Assembly: GCF_003208655.1 (NCBI RefSeq)
Contig: NZ_QKLU01000001.1
Span: 558,001 to 622,000, forward strand
Source of the DNA: Pedobacter nutrimenti
GTDB taxonomy: Bacteria; Bacteroidota; Bacteroidia; Sphingobacteriales; Sphingobacteriaceae
Direction of reading: 5' to 3'
Length of the DNA stretch: 64,000 nucleotides
Shown piece after piece: positions 45,265 through 53,996 of the stretch. The notes under the pieces were generated by a model that saw only the letters and a program-made list of their open reading frames with translations, had not been told where the DNA came from and searched no databases. Within the stretch, counting starts at the first letter, position 1. Every line of letters begins with the position of its first letter. Position numbers and translations under genes: made by a program.

Positions 45265-45275
45265 CGACAAACTGG

Positions 45276-45291
45276 GGTTCGAACAGAAGGG
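45276..45291. repeat. Degenerate intergenic repeat, copy B (short)
   Basis: GGTTCGAACAGAAGGG, sharing 14 identical consecutive bases with copy A at 382-398, just after the DUF3667 stop and before the convergent hydrolase stop. Confidence 0.4.
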
Positions 45292-45292
45292 C

Positions 45293-46201
45293 CTATCTAC
45301 CTATCCCCTTTTGCTTTAATGCAATTATCCATTTTATCGCTTCGTTTACGGGCTCTTTCGATTTCGCAAAAGCAGTGTTATGTCCAAAGGCAGGAAATAT
45401 CTGGAATTCGTAAGGTTTGCCTTTTGCCTTTAGCATCTCCAGATTTTCTACCGAAAGCCCCACAGGTGCCTGAACATCCCTTCCGCCAAAAAGCCAAAGC
45501 CCTGGTATAGAGAGCTGCATAAGGGACTTACTCGGATCGGTCGCTGCAAACTGGTACTTATCAGGGTCGGTGCGTATATGTTCTCGCGCATCAGCCTCTG
45601 AATGTGTATCCCAAAATTTAGCATTTCCCTCCGTATAGAACTGGAAACGCAATTGTTCAAGGGTCGTGGCTACAGGTCCGCTGAACAGCACCATAAAGTC
45701 TATTTTAGTGTTTTTGGCCGTTGCAATTGGAATTACCCAGGCCGCCTGGCTAAAGCCCATCAGCCCAATGGGTGTTCGGGAAGGTATATATTTGGATAGT
45801 TCACTAAATGCTCCAACCGCATCTAGTGCCAATAGGTTAAGGTTGGCAGAATCGATGTTGTTGGTTCCCACTTCAGGCCCAACATAGGTTCCTTCTGATT
45901 GCCCCACTCCACGTTTGTCATAGGTCAGCACCGCAATGCCGCTATTTGCGAGGATTGTGGCGAGCCCTCCCATTCTCTTTTCCTGGCCTGAGCCATGAAC
46001 CAGTACCACAGCTCCATATATTTTATTTGGCCTATAGACGGTCCCAGAAATTGCAGCTCCCATACTTTTGAAGCTGACTTCACTTATTTTAAATTCTGCT
46101 GTCCCGGGTGTTTCGGCTGCAGTCTGCGCAAATGAGCTCATGCCGATACAGCATAGGAAAAGTAAAAAACAAGATTTGATTGTCGCTGTTATTTTAAACA
46201 T
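45293..46201 (-). CDS. Secreted alpha/beta-hydrolase
   Basis: A 302-residue protein with a signal peptide (GMSSFAQ). VVLVHGSGQEKRMGG is the oxyanion segment, YDKRGVGQSEG follows, and the nucleophile Ser lies in GFSQAAW (about residue 150). The acid is in GGRDVQAP and the His in FGHNTAF. These are typical of the serine aminopeptidase/dienelactone hydrolase group. The substrate is unknown. It is monocistronic and convergent with DUF3667. Confidence 0.82.
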   Translation of the reverse strand: MFKITATIKSCFLLFLCCIGMSSFAQTAAETPGTAEFKISEVSFKSMGAAISGTVYRPNKIYGAVVLVHGSGQEKRMGGLATILANSGIAVLTYDKRGVGQSEGTYVGPEVGTNNIDSANLNLLALDAVGAFSELSKYIPSRTPIGLMGFSQAAWVIPIATAKNTKIDFMVLFSGPVATTLEQLRFQFYTEGNAKFWDTHSEADAREHIRTDPDKYQFAATDPSKSLMQLSIPGLWLFGGRDVQAPVGLSVENLEMLKAKGKPYEFQIFPAFGHNTAFAKSKEPVNEAIKWIIALKQKGIGR

Positions 46202-46460
46202 ATTCTTAAGGTTTTACCAAGTAGACAATTGGGTTTCACTTTGGGTTGCAGAAGAAATAAAATATACTGGAATTGCTACATCTTCCGACCCGAGTAATTC
46301 CTGTGCCCATTCTTTCATCGCAGTAAAAACACCAAACTATGAAGGACAGATTTTACTAAGCCCGGCTCCTAAAAATGGGAAATACAATGAAATTGAACGG
46401 ATTAGAATGCCAGACCTTAAAAAAATCAGGCCCGAAAGACACTGGCACAGCTGCTCTTAG
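46202..46460 (+). pseudogene. Possible gene remnant lacking a start
   Basis: The open frame across this gap encodes a protein-like segment (EEIKYTGIATSSDPSN, HSFIAVKTPNYEGQILL), but the only upstream starts lie antisense to the hydrolase. It may be the 3' remnant of a decayed gene. The family was not recognised, and chance remains likely. Confidence 0.22.
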
Positions 46461-46498
46461 CCTATAAAATCAAAAAATCACAGTGGGACCCCGGAAAC

Positions 46499-46536
46499 AA
46501 AGAAAAAAGCCTTATCTCAGGACTTTTTTCTTTTGA
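46499..46536. terminator. Terminator-like hairpin
   Basis: AAAGAAAAAAG (46499-46509) pairs with CTTTTTTCTTT (46523-46533), extended by CCT/AGG with one bulge. It is flanked by T and A runs and could serve the transglutaminase-like gene on the minus strand. Confidence 0.6.
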
Positions 46537-46578
46537 GGTATATTCACAGACTACACACATATTGTGCATTTTTTCCTT

Positions 46579-47709
46579 TTAAGGTGTTTGCCAAAATAGT
46601 GTTGGATTATTTGTCTTGTAATTTGTGGATGTTGTCCCAGCATTTTCGTTTTTGTTAATACTTTTGTCTGGTTTTTGTTGAAATGCATCTAATGGCAATA
46701 GTTCTACATAAGTAAATTGCTTGCCTTTAGCCCAAGTTTCAGAATTATATTCGCTTCTCAATATACATTGAAAACGATACAAGTTTTTTGCCATATAGTT
46801 ATACAAGTAATCTTCTTTTGTAACGGATGATTTATGATTCCAGTTGGCGTCTGGGTTTAGTATTAACGGTTTGTTTGTTAATAACCTTTCTCTGACTTCT
46901 TGTATGCCTAGCAATTCTCCTTTTTCATCCATCACATAAGCATCATTTGTAGGATCTATCCATACCCACTTTTTCTTACCTTCTAAATAGACCGTATTTA
47001 TTACGTGGCAATCGCTGAAGATGGTGTCTTTTGGCATACAGGTAACAAACCTTGATTTTATCCCCAATGACAAATAACATTCGTTTAAGACTGATGCCAA
47101 GCCTCTACAATTTAAACCTCTATTATCTCTTTTGCATTCTTTAATCATGCTTAAGGCATTCTTAATCGCAGGATTTTCGCCATTACCGTTGTGTGGTATC
47201 AAATTATGTACCCAATGAAGCAGGTTAATGATTTTTAATTCTTCGCCTCCTGTTCCGGCTATGGAATCCAACTTAAATTCTTTTCTTAATATAATTAGAT
47301 TTGGATCACTTTTCTCTTGATATTCAAACTTTGGAATTGCCCGGTTGTCGTTAAAATTATATTTAGCAGCTGTTTGCAAAATTTGTAAGTAACTTGGCTT
47401 GTATTTAATTTGTGCATAAGCTTTGATGGTATCATTTAGTAAAATAACAAAGTCGAATTTTGTGGTAGGTTCAATGGTTACCGAAATAGAATCAACATCA
47501 GTGTAAAGGGTTACTTTCTCACCCAGATTAGATGTAGAAAGAATATCGGGCTTTTTTTCCGGCGAAATAAAACCGGATGATTTATAAAATTTATTTCCAA
47601 GTCTAACATCTATGATTTTTGATGTCGCCCTTATCGTTGGCAATTCCTGCGCAAAATTCATCTTGCTTAATAAAGCAAGTATGATAATTAAAACTAGTTT
47701 CTTTGTCAT
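46579..47709 (-). CDS. Secreted transglutaminase-like protein
   Basis: With the ATG at 47709 the protein is 376 residues with a signal peptide (SKMNFAQ). A beta-rich N-terminal region (about 25-150) precedes a transglutaminase/cysteine-protease-like core. The Cys is in NCRGLASVLNECYLSLG, the His in DCHVINTVYL, and the Asp in WVWIDPTND, so a full Cys-His-Asp triad is present. The function within Bacteroidota is unknown, and amidase or protease activity is possible. The start at 47748 is less likely because it puts 13 extra residues before the signal. Confidence 0.72.
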   Translation of the reverse strand: MTKKLVLIIILALLSKMNFAQELPTIRATSKIIDVRLGNKFYKSSGFISPEKKPDILSTSNLGEKVTLYTDVDSISVTIEPTTKFDFVILLNDTIKAYAQIKYKPSYLQILQTAAKYNFNDNRAIPKFEYQEKSDPNLIILRKEFKLDSIAGTGGEELKIINLLHWVHNLIPHNGNGENPAIKNALSMIKECKRDNRGLNCRGLASVLNECYLSLGIKSRFVTCMPKDTIFSDCHVINTVYLEGKKKWVWIDPTNDAYVMDEKGELLGIQEVRERLLTNKPLILNPDANWNHKSSVTKEDYLYNYMAKNLYRFQCILRSEYNSETWAKGKQFTYVELLPLDAFQQKPDKSINKNENAGTTSTNYKTNNPTLFWQTP

Positions 47710-47808
47710 ATCTTTTAAAAGACGTATAAATCTTAAAAAAGGTTGCAACTGTACTGATGTTTAATTGGTTAAGGAAGGTATTTCTGCTTAGGCATTTGCG
47801 TTTTCAAG

Positions 47809-47840
47809 AAAAAAAAGCCTCCAGTTCTTGCGCTGGCGGA
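47809..47840 (-). terminator. Terminator of the 47866-48495 gene
   Basis: On the minus strand, CC-G-CCAG pairs with CTGG-A-GG (one mismatch) around an 8-base loop and is followed by eight T. Confidence 0.55.
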
Positions 47841-47865
47841 GTTTTGGTAAGCGCCATCCATTCTT

Positions 47866-48495
47866 TTAATATAAATTTTTATCAGAAAATTTGAAATCCT
47901 GTATTTTTGGCAAGGGCCTAATTAGAACTATTTTTTTTCTTTTAGCTAATGTTTTCCCTGAACCTGATGTTTCGTCAGTTTCGGTTCTTAGCCCGGTAAT
48001 TAAGTTAAATTTTGTTTCTGTAAATATTGTATTCTCATCCGTATATCCCTTTGTAGAATTATTAGTTAACTTCTTTACCCTAATCAGTTCAAAATTGCCA
48101 TTGTGATACTTGAAATCGTAAGTAATGTTTCCTCCTTTAATTTCACTCCACATTGTTAAAATTCCTTTTTCAATAAAAAAGCTCGGAATTTGATAGCCAT
48201 TAAATTTTCCCTGATTTTCAACAGGATATTGTGGTTCAATAATTTTGGTTGAAGATACAGCTAAGGTTAATTTTCCATTTGGCTGAGAGAGGAAAATTTG
48301 TAATATCAATGGCCTGGTTTCATTTATTGTATCCATTTTTACAATTATTTTGTCCATTTTACCATCATGATTTAAGTCGCCTTTTTCCTCCCTTACCTGA
48401 CAATTATAATTGCCTTTATTTTTAATACCCTGAGCTGATAAATTCATTTGAACCAAAATCAAAAGGAAGGAAAGGCATAGATAAATGTTTCTCAT
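47866..48495 (-). CDS. Secreted hypothetical protein with a Ca2+-binding-like loop
   Basis: The ATG at 48495 gives 209 residues with a signal peptide (LSAQG). A DLNHDGKMDKI loop (about residue 39-49) resembles the FG-GAP/dockerin-type Ca2+-binding loop often found at the start of VCBS-like secreted proteins. The remainder, with short beta strands and Lys/Thr-rich segments, is unassigned. It lies on the same strand as the transglutaminase-like gene, but a terminator lies between them. Confidence 0.6.
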   Translation of the reverse strand: MRNIYLCLSFLLILVQMNLSAQGIKNKGNYNCQVREEKGDLNHDGKMDKIIVKMDTINETRPLILQIFLSQPNGKLTLAVSSTKIIEPQYPVENQGKFNGYQIPSFFIEKGILTMWSEIKGGNITYDFKYHNGNFELIRVKKLTNNSTKGYTDENTIFTETKFNLITGLRTETDETSGSGKTLAKRKKIVLIRPLPKIQDFKFSDKNLY

Positions 48496-48685
48496 AATCT
48501 GAAATTTATTTATTTTTTTGAAACGAATGCTTAACTTATAAATATACACAACTCATTATTCTCAGGCCTTTGGCTGGTAGATCTCTGAAATGCAAAGGTC
48601 AAGATTTATCTGAAACAATAAGCCCTGTCCGGTACTTCCTATTATCCTAAACGAAAGTTCGGGCTTTTTTGTTTAGCATAACAAG

Positions 48686-48745
48686 GATTCCAGCAGAATG
48701 GCCAGCCGGTTCGGGTAAGCACAGACAAAAAGTCCTAGGCGATCA
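48686..48745. repeat. Degenerate intergenic repeat, copy C, in a gene-free stretch
   Basis: GGATTCCAGCAGAATGGCC matches copy A at most positions, and a gggtaag block followed by aaaaagtcc also aligns. It lies within the 399-base gap 48496-48894. Just upstream, AAGCCC/GGGCTTTTTT (about 48621-48670) resembles a tRNA-type terminator without a tRNA. Nothing else is supported in the gap. Confidence 0.35.
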
Positions 48746-48894
48746 CCTATCGTTTTATTTCGTGAAATATTTATCTAAATTCGCCCGATGAAATAAGGGA
48801 ATAATTAGGGTAGCTATTACAAATATTACTAATTACCATGTTTCAATCAAAAAATAGCTTATCCAAACATATGATGAACAACGAAGAATAAGGC

Positions 48895-50034
48895 ATGGAC
48901 AAAATCAATTTGATATTAATTCTGACGATAGTCACCCTGTTCATTTCATTATTTCTTGCCTTTTTTTTGCTCACCGTTCAAACAAAACACAAAATAAGCA
49001 ATATACTGTTTGCTGTTTTTCTATTAGTAACCGCAATAGATACCAGTCATCCTTTGTTTGATTTAGGATCTGCTGGCCCTTCAAATCTGGGAATGCTAAG
49101 AACGACACTCGCTTTATTACAGGTTCCTGTTTTTTATCTGTATGTTTTATCTGTTTGTTATGCTGATTTTAAACTTAAACCCAAATACCTATTTCATCTC
49201 CTTCCGTTTTTAATTGCTAATGCCATTTTATTACCTCGTTTTTATACTGTAGATACCGCCTCTAAAATTAATTTTATTCTGAACCGGCAAGATATGATCG
49301 AACTACAGTTCACCCATACTCTTATTCACATTCAAATAGTTGCCTATTTTGTTGCCGTGTTTGTCCTATTGAGAAAAGTAAAAAAGCTATACCTTGAAAA
49401 TTATGCAGGCGCCAGTATGACCTCTTATAATTGGTTGTTTCAGTTTACCAGTGTACTAACTATTTTATATTTGATTGTTATTTTAAAAAATTGGTTTAAA
49501 TTTTCTGATTATCCGTACATTTCTGAATGCATAAAAATTGTTATCCTGGTATTCCAACCATTTATTATTTGTTGGTATTTATATAAAGCATTAAATCACC
49601 CCGGTTTATTTAGAAGCATAGATTCAAAATTAAAACTTACTTCTGACCTTGTTCTAGAAGAAAAAAACAACACGCAAACGGGTGTAAATGAAAAGGAATA
49701 CAATGAAGAGTTATTGAAGTTGCAGCAATACATGGTGGAAAAACAGCCATTTCTTAATCCTTCTTTAACAATTCAGGATGTTGCCAGCGATATTAAAGTT
49801 CCTGTTCGCAACCTATCTCTTTTAATTAATCATAAATTAGAACAGCATTTTTATGATTTCGTTAATGCCTATCGCATAGAATATGCAATGGATATTTTAA
49901 AAGATGCTACAAAAAGCAAGGTAACTGTTTTAGAAATTCTATACGAAGTAGGTTTTAATTCAAAATCTTCTTTTAATACGGCTTTTAAAAAGCACACTGG
50001 CAATACCCCTACTTCCTATCGCAAAAACCTGTAA
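48895..50034 (+). CDS. Membrane-anchored AraC-type transcriptional regulator
   Basis: A 379-residue protein with about seven transmembrane segments in residues 1-235 and a C-terminal AraC double HTH (about 270-378). These are seen as IQDVASDIKVPVRNLSLLINHKL and ILYEVGFNSKSSFNTAFKKHTGNTP. It is a paralogue-like match in architecture to the protein at 2147-3253. The next gene in the same direction is a beta-lactamase-fold lipoprotein 150 bases away, which may be its target. Confidence 0.87.
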   Translation: MDKINLILILTIVTLFISLFLAFFLLTVQTKHKISNILFAVFLLVTAIDTSHPLFDLGSAGPSNLGMLRTTLALLQVPVFYLYVLSVCYADFKLKPKYLFHLLPFLIANAILLPRFYTVDTASKINFILNRQDMIELQFTHTLIHIQIVAYFVAVFVLLRKVKKLYLENYAGASMTSYNWLFQFTSVLTILYLIVILKNWFKFSDYPYISECIKIVILVFQPFIICWYLYKALNHPGLFRSIDSKLKLTSDLVLEEKNNTQTGVNEKEYNEELLKLQQYMVEKQPFLNPSLTIQDVASDIKVPVRNLSLLINHKLEQHFYDFVNAYRIEYAMDILKDATKSKVTVLEILYEVGFNSKSSFNTAFKKHTGNTPTSYRKNL

Positions 50035-50186
50035 AACAAAACCTTGTAATTACTCGTACTTGCCTTTTTAATTATCCGTACTCATTTTTTGAAACAAATG
50101 CGTTCGACTACTTTTATTCGGTCGTACAGCACCCGTTTCTTCCCCATGTTTGTATCGAAATAATGTTTAACATAAAATTCGACACC

Positions 50187-51653
50187 ATGAAAAGTACACT
50201 GTATTTATTAATTCTTCTACTAACAATTTCTGGTTGCCAGACATCCAATAAAGTTTTGTCAAAAAAAAGAGACTATAGTTTTCTAACGGACAGTTTACAA
50301 ATTGAACAACAATTAGAAAAATATAAGCTCCCGGGATTTAGCCTTGTTGTTTTTGAAAATTATAAAATTGTTTATTCCAAACAATTCGGAGTGAAGTCGA
50401 TGGATTCTCCGGAAAAGATAGATGAAAACACCGCTTTTTCTACAGCATCTATTTCCAAACCAATCACGACACTTCTTTGTTTTATCCTGGAAGAAAAGGG
50501 TTTAATTAATCTGAATGAGCCGATTGGCAAATCTCTAAAAAGATGGCATCTACCGAAAAGTAAGTTTACAGAAAACAATAGTCCAACCTGGAAACAATTC
50601 CTAAATCATACTGCGGGAACATCTCAGGAAGGTTTTGAAGATCATTATGAAGGAGAAAAAATCCCAACTTTAGAAGAAAGTCTTTTGGGAAAAATCCCAA
50701 GATATGACAAAGAAATCGAATTTCTTTTCGAGCCTGGAACCAGCTGGCACTACAGTGGTGGCGGTTACACGATCATCCAAATGGCTTTAGAAGATACGTT
50801 CAATAAACCGATTGCAGCGCTCGCAAAACAATATATATTTTCTCCACTAGGCTTAAAATACACGACAATGATCCAGCCTAATGAAAAGGGATTTCTAACC
50901 AATGTAGCTTTGGTTCATGACAAAGACGGAAAAGTAATCAAAACCGGCTTGCCAATCACCCCCCAGGTTGGCCCATCCGGACTTTGGTCAACACCTACAG
51001 AATTAGCGGAGATTGCAATAGAAATTCAAAATGCTTTGCGCAACAAGAACAACAAAGTAATTTCTCACCATGTGGCAAAAAAAGTGACGGAAGTATCGGC
51101 TCTTCTTAAAGAATCAGTGGGTGGATGGAGCTACGGTTGGCAAAAGTCTTTTGGGTACAACAACTATGATTGGTTTGCTTGTAATGGTTCCAACACCGGG
51201 GTTGGTGGTAATGTTATGGGAACAATGAAAGATGGAAACGGCTTTGCCTTTCTTGCTAATGGCGAAAAACCCAATCGTTTTCCTGTAATGGGACAAACAC
51301 AAAGAAAAATCCTAGCATTAATGAATTGGAACGGACAGTTCCATCGTGAAGGCGTTCAGGAAATACAATCTGGTTTAAAACAAAAACTCATCGGAACCTA
51401 CAATGATTTCCTTTACGGACAAGAGGTAGAAACCAAAATAGTGGAAAGAAATAACCGTCTTTATGTAGAATCTTCACTTTTGGAACATTTTAAGGGAAAA
51501 AATGATCAGGAGCTCGTATATCTGAAAAATGGATTGTTCAAAATCATAGATTATCCCAATTTATTAAAGTTCGGTTTTAGCGATGGAAAAGCCAATTCAG
51601 TTACCTTAATAAGAGATACCCTCCAAACTAAAATAGAACTCATTAACAAATGA
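50187..51653 (+). CDS. Beta-lactamase-family (class C-like) serine hydrolase lipoprotein
   Basis: The ATG at 50187 gives 488 residues with a good lipoprotein signal (Cys17, LTISGC). The SxxK motif is Ser88-Ile-Ser-Lys91 in a serine-hydrolase context. The second motif reads Tyr189-Ser-Gly where many class C enzymes have Tyr-x-Asn, and SGLWSTPTELAE is a typical later block. A C-terminal domain (about 390-488) is lipocalin-like in its strands. It could be a D-aminopeptidase, esterase or penicillin-binding-like protein. Antibiotic hydrolysis cannot be inferred. Confidence 0.82.
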   Translation: MKSTLYLLILLLTISGCQTSNKVLSKKRDYSFLTDSLQIEQQLEKYKLPGFSLVVFENYKIVYSKQFGVKSMDSPEKIDENTAFSTASISKPITTLLCFILEEKGLINLNEPIGKSLKRWHLPKSKFTENNSPTWKQFLNHTAGTSQEGFEDHYEGEKIPTLEESLLGKIPRYDKEIEFLFEPGTSWHYSGGGYTIIQMALEDTFNKPIAALAKQYIFSPLGLKYTTMIQPNEKGFLTNVALVHDKDGKVIKTGLPITPQVGPSGLWSTPTELAEIAIEIQNALRNKNNKVISHHVAKKVTEVSALLKESVGGWSYGWQKSFGYNNYDWFACNGSNTGVGGNVMGTMKDGNGFAFLANGEKPNRFPVMGQTQRKILALMNWNGQFHREGVQEIQSGLKQKLIGTYNDFLYGQEVETKIVERNNRLYVESSLLEHFKGKNDQELVYLKNGLFKIIDYPNLLKFGFSDGKANSVTLIRDTLQTKIELINK

Positions 51654-51701
51654 TCGTTAAGCCACGGTGACTATGACAGCCTGAGGAGGAGACATCCTAA
51701 A

Positions 51702-51749
51702 AGCCATGTTTCGACCAGCCCAATTCTTAGGGCTGGTCGAAACATGGCT
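51702..51749. repeat. Long perfect palindrome, hairpin-forming
   Basis: Perfect 20-base arms (51702-51721 and 51730-51749) around the loop AATTCTTA. The left arm reads AGCCATGTTTCGACCAGCCC. No T-run follows in either direction, so it is not an ordinary terminator. The convergent serine-hydrolase and VOC genes flank it. Confidence 0.7.
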
Positions 51750-51782
51750 GGTGAACTATAAAGTATAGATTACCTTTAAGAT

Positions 51783-52190
51783 TTAATTATTGTTAAACTT
51801 TGCAATGGCCTCAGGACTAACAGGTGTAAAAAGGTTTACCAGATGGCCATCTGGATCTCTTAATAGCAGAGATTTATTTCCCCAGGGCATCATGGTTGGT
51901 TCCTGTACGATACAGTTCTCTAAAAAAGCACCTAATTTTCCAAAATGTAGTTGCACATCATCAACCTGAAATTCAATAATAACACTGCGGTTGTACGCTG
52001 GTTGCGCGACAAGGTCGCCACCAAAAAACTGCAAAGTTTGTGTGCTTCCGATGGCAAGTGTTGCCGTTTTACTCTTTATTTCAGCAAAATCAGGTGTGTA
52101 CCTAACGGCAGTCAGTCCTGTTACCTGTTCATAAAAATTGATTAATTCCTCTACCCTGGCGGTAATGATTCGAACGGATGTTAAATTCAT
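51783..52190 (-). CDS. VOC family (glyoxalase/bleomycin-resistance-like) protein
   Basis: A 135-residue protein with two beta-alpha-beta-beta-beta modules. VRIITARVEELINFYEQVTGL and the C-terminal LLLRDPDGHLVNLFTPV are diagnostic. It could bind metal or sequester a small toxic molecule. It lies 40 bases downstream of a WYL regulator on the same strand, which is a common regulator-effector pairing. Confidence 0.85.
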   Translation of the reverse strand: MNLTSVRIITARVEELINFYEQVTGLTAVRYTPDFAEIKSKTATLAIGSTQTLQFFGGDLVAQPAYNRSVIIEFQVDDVQLHFGKLGAFLENCIVQEPTMMPWGNKSLLLRDPDGHLVNLFTPVSPEAIAKFNNN

Positions 52191-52230
52191 TTCTTAATTC
52201 ATTTAATTGTACCGCTAAGGTAAAAGGCGC

Positions 52231-52968
52231 TTATGACAACGGTTTGTCAGGGCTTATAAAGTTCTTTTCTTTTTCCTTCAGATAGTCCTGAAGACTAAGC
52301 TGGTGCGGCAGAAATTTAAGATCTGTTAAATAAACTGTTTTGATCCTGTCCAACCGGAACATTCTAAAATCATTTCTCCATCTGCAAAAGGCAATCAGGG
52401 TCCAATGTTGCTGCAAACTGTAATAGAAGGCAAAAGGCTCAATAAATCTTTCTGTGCTTTCATTTTTGCCTTCTGCCTGGTAGGTTATTCGCAACACAGT
52501 GAAACTGGTCAATGCATTTTGGACTAAAGATAAAGAACTACTGGTAGGCTCCTTAAGACTTGCCGGACTTACTGCAACGCGTTTGGAAAGCAGCTCAAGT
52601 TTATCCTTTGCCGAGTAATTCAAAACAGCTTTCACTTTGTCTACAGCTTCTTTATAGGCACTTGTTAAAGAACTGTCTTTATTCAGGCGGATCAATTCAC
52701 CGGCTGTAATCAAAGCATTGGCTTCCTGCTGGGTAAACATCACCGGAGGAATTTTATATCCTTCTGTCAGGGAATAGCCTCTTCCTTCCATACTGGTAAT
52801 GGGAATGCCAATCTGTTCCAATACCCGAATGTCCCTGTAAATGGTCCTCACACTCACGGCAAATTTTTCTGCCAAATCAGTTGAATTGATAATTCTTTTG
52901 GTCTGCAATTGAAGTAAAATTGCACTCAGGCGTGTAAGCCTTTTCATATCGGTATTGCTGCTCATCAC
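52231..52968 (-). CDS. YafY-type HTH-WYL transcriptional regulator
   Basis: A 245-residue protein. The N-terminal HTH_11 domain (about 8-62) contains INSTDLAEKFAVSVRTIYRDIRVLEQIGIPI. The WYL ligand-binding domain (about 135-220) has the W-T-L-I-A-F-C-R-W-R core and a C-terminal extension. The family senses nucleotides or small ligands. It probably controls the adjacent VOC gene and itself. Confidence 0.9.
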   Translation of the reverse strand: MMSSNTDMKRLTRLSAILLQLQTKRIINSTDLAEKFAVSVRTIYRDIRVLEQIGIPITSMEGRGYSLTEGYKIPPVMFTQQEANALITAGELIRLNKDSSLTSAYKEAVDKVKAVLNYSAKDKLELLSKRVAVSPASLKEPTSSSLSLVQNALTSFTVLRITYQAEGKNESTERFIEPFAFYYSLQQHWTLIAFCRWRNDFRMFRLDRIKTVYLTDLKFLPHQLSLQDYLKEKEKNFISPDKPLS

Positions 52969-53045
52969 TTAATTAGCTGTTTTCAAATATACAAAAGCCT
53001 TATTCTGAAGTCTCAAAACCACCACTTGCTGACATTCTTAAAAAT

Positions 53046-53963
53046 TCAATTAAAACTTGACCGAAATTCTATCGGTGAAAGATTCGTTTTGCTTTTAAAC
53101 AATTTAGTAAAGGATTGCGGATGCTCAAAACCCAGTTCGTAGGCAATTTCACTTACCGTTAATTCCGTTGTCGAAAGTTTTTCTTTAGCTTTCTCCACCA
53201 ATTTTTGATGAATAAGTTGTTGTGTGCTTTGGCCTGTGAGGCTCTTGAGCAACCTACTCAGGTAGTTTGGAGAGACATTAAGTTCATTGGCGAAAAATTG
53301 CACACCTGGTAATCCTTTAAGCGTCCTGCCGGTAGTATAGTAATCATCCAGTAAGCGCTCCATACGATCCAATATCGCATGGCTTGTCATTTTTCGTGTA
53401 ATAAATTGTCTTTCATAAAAGCGCTCCGAATAATTAAGAAGTGTTTCCAAATACGAAACAATAATATGCTGAGTGAATTTATCCATGTTTGAATGGTACT
53501 CCTGTTGTACATTCGCAATAATACTATTGATGGTTGTTTCTTCTTTTTTTGAGAGAAACAAGGCCTCATTTACCGAATAATTGAAAAAATCATATTGGCC
53601 AATGTTTTTTGCAAGGGAGGTCTTCCATAAGAAATCAGGATGGATAAGCAGCATCCACCCAGATTGTTCTGTGCTTGGATTGGGCTCCACTACAATCCTG
53701 AAAACCTGATTGGGAGAAATGAAAAACATAATGCCCTCGTCAAAATCATATTCCTGTTGTCCATACTTTAATTTTCCGTTCAACCCTCTTTTCAGGGAAA
53801 TCTGATAAAAATCAAATATCCAGTTCACATCTCCAATATCAGCAGGCCGCTGAACTTCTTTATAATCGACCACACTGATCAGGGGATGTTCAGGCGGAGC
53901 CAGCCCCCTGGAACGGTGAAATTCTGTGATGCTTTTTAATCTTTTTGTCTGACGTTGTTCCAT
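53046..53963 (-). CDS. AraC family transcriptional regulator
   Basis: The ATG at 53963 gives 305 residues. The longer frame from 53993 lacks support. An N-terminal cupin-like ligand domain (about 35-150) precedes the C-terminal double HTH (about 205-303; FFANELNVSPNYLSRLLKSLTG, VSEIAYELGFEHPQSFTKLFKS). It follows the NmrA-like gene by about 33 bases and likely belongs to the same transcript. It may regulate that gene or the divergent aldehyde dehydrogenase. Confidence 0.88.
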   Translation of the reverse strand: MEQRQTKRLKSITEFHRSRGLAPPEHPLISVVDYKEVQRPADIGDVNWIFDFYQISLKRGLNGKLKYGQQEYDFDEGIMFFISPNQVFRIVVEPNPSTEQSGWMLLIHPDFLWKTSLAKNIGQYDFFNYSVNEALFLSKKEETTINSIIANVQQEYHSNMDKFTQHIIVSYLETLLNYSERFYERQFITRKMTSHAILDRMERLLDDYYTTGRTLKGLPGVQFFANELNVSPNYLSRLLKSLTGQSTQQLIHQKLVEKAKEKLSTTELTVSEIAYELGFEHPQSFTKLFKSKTNLSPIEFRSSFN

Positions 53964-53996
53964 TTTAAAAATTTGAAAATTGCTTTGCTGCACTTT

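Noticed and set aside
44359..45291. Integrative element inserted at tRNA-Lys
   Set aside because: No integrase, no duplicated tRNA 3' end and no mobile genes. Only a DUF3667 gene and a short repeat lie downstream.
45602..45887. Overlapping plus-strand frames opposite the secreted hydrolase
   Set aside because: Shadows of the minus-strand hydrolase, whose signal peptide and triad are intact.
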